The notes below the pieces were generated by a model. That model saw only the letters and a program-made list of their open reading frames with translations, was not told the DNA's origin and ran no database searches. From positions 1 through 7,952 of the forward strand of contig CAIYYO010000041.1 in assembly GCA_903930485.1 (NCBI GenBank): a stretch of DNA of 7,952 nucleotides, read 5' to 3'. Positions within the stretch are counted from its first letter, which is position 1. Each line of letters begins with the position of its first letter. Shown here piece by piece: positions 6,273 through 7,952 of this stretch. The DNA comes from Methanobacteriota archaeon (GTDB taxonomy: Archaea; Altiarchaeota; Altiarchaeia; IMC4; QMZM01). Position numbers and translations under genes: made by a program.

Positions 6273-7952
6273 ATGATAGTAAGAAAACAAATCGACGAAA
6301 TCGAGTTCGGGCTCTTCTCCCCGAAGATGATAAAGAAGTTGTCGGCGGTAAAGATACACACGCCTAACACGTACGACGACGACGGCTACCCCATAGAAGG
6401 AGGTCTGATGGATCCCCGGCTCGGAGTCATCGACCCCGGGATCAGGTGCAAGACATGCGGCGGAAGGCTTGGCGAATGCCAGGGACACTTCGGCCACGTC
6501 GAACTTACAAGGCCGGTCGTGCACGTCGGATACGCGCGCGAGATATACCTCCTACTTAAAGCGACATGCAGGGACTGCGGCCGCCTGCTGCTTACGCCCG
6601 AAGAGATCGATAAATACAAAAAGAAGGGCTTCTACGCCCGGATGTGGGAGAAATCCGCAAAAGTCTCGGACGCCGAAGGCAAATGCCCATACTGCGGCGT
6701 AAAACAGCACAAGATAAAATTCGTAAGGCCTTACTCATACTACGAAGGAGACGACAGCCTCCTCGTAACAGAAGTAAAGGAAAGATTCGAAAAGATCACC
6801 GAAGAAGATTCCGCGAACCTCGGCCTCAACATAAGGCCGGAGTGGATGATTCTTTCATCGATACCTGTATTGCCGATCACGGCGCGTCCGTCGATCACTT
6901 TGGAGTCGAGCGACAGGAGCGAGGACGATTTAACGCACAAGCTGGTCGACATTTTGAGGATCAACCAGCGTCTTGAGGAGAACATTAACTCCGGAGCCCC
7001 GCAGCTTATCATCGAAGACTTATGGGACCTGTTGCAGTACCACGTTGCGACATATTTCGACAACGGGATAACCGGCATACCGCCTGCAAGGCACAGGTCC
7101 GGCAGGCCGCTTCGTACCATAGCCCAGAGGCTTAAAGGCAAGGAAGGGCGTTTCAGGAACAATCTCTCTGGAAAGAGAGTAAACTTCTCGGCAAGAACCG
7201 TGGTCAGCCCGGACCCCAATATCAGCATAAACGAAGTAGCGGTCCCGTTCCTTGTTGCAAAGGAGCTCACGATCCCTGAAGAAGTCAACGAGCGAAACAT
7301 TAAAAGGCTCAAAGAATGCGTTCTCAACGGCCCCGACGTCCATCCAGGCGCGCATAACGTTATCACAACAATCGGAAGAAAGAGGATCATGGACGAGAAT
7401 AGGGAGAACATAGCTGAGGCGCTTGCAACGGGCGACGTCGTCGAAAGGCACATAATCGACGGCGACATAGTGATGTTCAACAGGCAGCCTTCTTTGCACA
7501 GGCTTTCCATGATGTGCCATTACGTGAAGGTGCTGCCGCATAACACTTTCAGGCTTAACACAGCGGTATGCGCTCCGTACAACGCGGACTTCGACGGCGA
7601 CGAGATGAACCTGCACGTGCCCCAGTCCGAGGAAGCGCGGGCCGAAGCAGAGGTCTTGATGAAGGTCTCTGAGAACATAATTTCTCCAAGGTTCGGCAAG
7701 CCCATAATCGGCGGAAGGCACGACCACGTTACCGGAAGCTACATGCTGACAAAAGACGATATCGTTATGAGCCGGGAAGAGGCGATGCAGCTGACCAAAG
7801 AGCTGTTCCCGCTGCCGAAGGACAAGAAGAAATTCACAGGCAAAGAGATATTTTCGCTGCTGCTCCCCGAGGACCTGAATTTCGACTACAAGGGAAAGAT
7901 GGGGCCGGTCTCCGTGAAGAAAGGAAAAGTCGTGTCCGGGGTCATAGACAGC
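6273..7952 (+). CDS. rpoA1: DNA-directed RNA polymerase subunit A' (RPB1/beta' N-terminal part), 3' partial
   Basis: The frame is open from ATG 6273 to the window edge, giving 560 residues of a subunit that is usually around 880. It forms the clamp, the active-site region and part of the funnel. Clamp zinc ligands are visible at Cys59, Cys62, Cys69 and His72, with a second site at Cys99, Cys102, Cys138 and Cys141. The block GRFRNNLSGKRVNFSARTVV (293-312) and FNRQPSLHR (402-410) match the conserved core. The catalytic loop NADFDGD carries the three Mg2+-binding aspartates Asp439, Asp441 and Asp443, so the enzyme is intact as far as seen. The start is 13 bp after the rpoB stop and has no SD. 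The remaining A' codons, and by the usual order rpoA2 with the trigger loop, should follow to the right. The stretch LGLNIRPEWM (183-192) looks a few residues shorter than in relatives I recall. Confidence 0.98.
   Translation, partial: MIVRKQIDEIEFGLFSPKMIKKLSAVKIHTPNTYDDDGYPIEGGLMDPRLGVIDPGIRCKTCGGRLGECQGHFGHVELTRPVVHVGYAREIYLLLKATCRDCGRLLLTPEEIDKYKKKGFYARMWEKSAKVSDAEGKCPYCGVKQHKIKFVRPYSYYEGDDSLLVTEVKERFEKITEEDSANLGLNIRPEWMILSSIPVLPITARPSITLESSDRSEDDLTHKLVDILRINQRLEENINSGAPQLIIEDLWDLLQYHVATYFDNGITGIPPARHRSGRPLRTIAQRLKGKEGRFRNNLSGKRVNFSARTVVSPDPNISINEVAVPFLVAKELTIPEEVNERNIKRLKECVLNGPDVHPGAHNVITTIGRKRIMDENRENIAEALATGDVVERHIIDGDIVMFNRQPSLHRLSMMCHYVKVLPHNTFRLNTAVCAPYNADFDGDEMNLHVPQSEEARAEAEVLMKVSENIISPRFGKPIIGGRHDHVTGSYMLTKDDIVMSREEAMQLTKELFPLPKDKKKFTGKEIFSLLLPEDLNFDYKGKMGPVSVKKGKVVSGVIDS

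Noticed and set aside
6469..6976. Two overlapping + strand frames (6469-6702 and 6644-6976) inside rpoA1
   Set aside because: They are out of frame with the A' coding sequence, which is continuous here with both zinc sites and conserved blocks. Their products are Arg/Lys-rich shadow translations.
6740..7510. A 256-codon open frame on the minus strand opposite rpoA1
   Set aside because: It lies antisense to a highly conserved part of A' and its product is a Ser/Leu-rich composition typical of the reverse complement of codon-biased genes. The same applies to the minus-strand frames at 5263-5865, 7020-7727 and 4688-5209.
1..7952. tRNA, rRNA, CRISPR repeats, insertion sequences, toxin-antitoxin or defence genes
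   Set aside because: I looked for repeated units, transposase-like frames and RNA-gene signatures and saw none. Nearly all of the window is accounted for by conserved housekeeping genes with short spacers.

Overview
The window comes from an archaeon. The evidence is a eukaryote-like RNA polymerase gene cluster (rpoH, then rpoB, then rpoA1), in which the small H subunit (RPB5 C-terminal-domain homologue) precedes the B and A' subunits. There are also TATA-type promoter signals, oligo-T terminator-like tracts and a mix of SD and non-SD start contexts. The B subunit is one uninterrupted chain, not the B''/B' pair of many methanogens and haloarchaea. Its Q-W-G-R core resembles what I recall of euryarchaeal sequences. 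This fits a fused-B euryarchaeal or DPANN-type lineage, but the sequence alone does not let me name the phylum. G+C is roughly half by eye, with frequent AGG (Arg) and ATA (Ile) codons.

Layout, all on the + strand. 1-318: C-terminal end of an exported or surface protein with a single membrane anchor. 399-1685: phosphohexomutase of the archaeal GlmM type. 1749-2660: protein with four CBS domains and a basic N-terminal tail. 2736-2957: rpoH, starting at TTG. 2996-6259: rpoB, complete. 6273-7952: rpoA1 (A'), first 560 codons, running off the right edge. Gene density is very high: the longest gaps are 80 bp (319-398), 63 bp (1686-1748) and 75 bp (2661-2735), and each holds recognisable promoter or terminator material. 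No RNA gene, mobile element, CRISPR array or long repeat was seen.

The three left-hand genes look like separate transcription units, each with its own TATA-like element close to the start. glmM and the CBS gene are followed within 10 bp by an oligo-T tract that may end one transcript while lying in or near the next promoter. The rpo genes form one operon (gaps of 38 and 13 bp), which by the usual archaeal order would continue into rpoA2 beyond the window. Functionally, the polymerase genes build the catalytic core of transcription. GlmM supplies glucosamine-1-phosphate for UDP-GlcNAc and surface glycans. The CBS protein is probably a nucleotide-responsive regulator of unknown target.

This is mostly core, conserved chromosome. 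I found no candidate for a new biological system. The points worth a second look are small: start contexts, shared T-tract/promoter boundaries, an overlapping 8-codon upstream ORF, the basic tail on the CBS protein, and a few unusual residues in conserved polymerase blocks.
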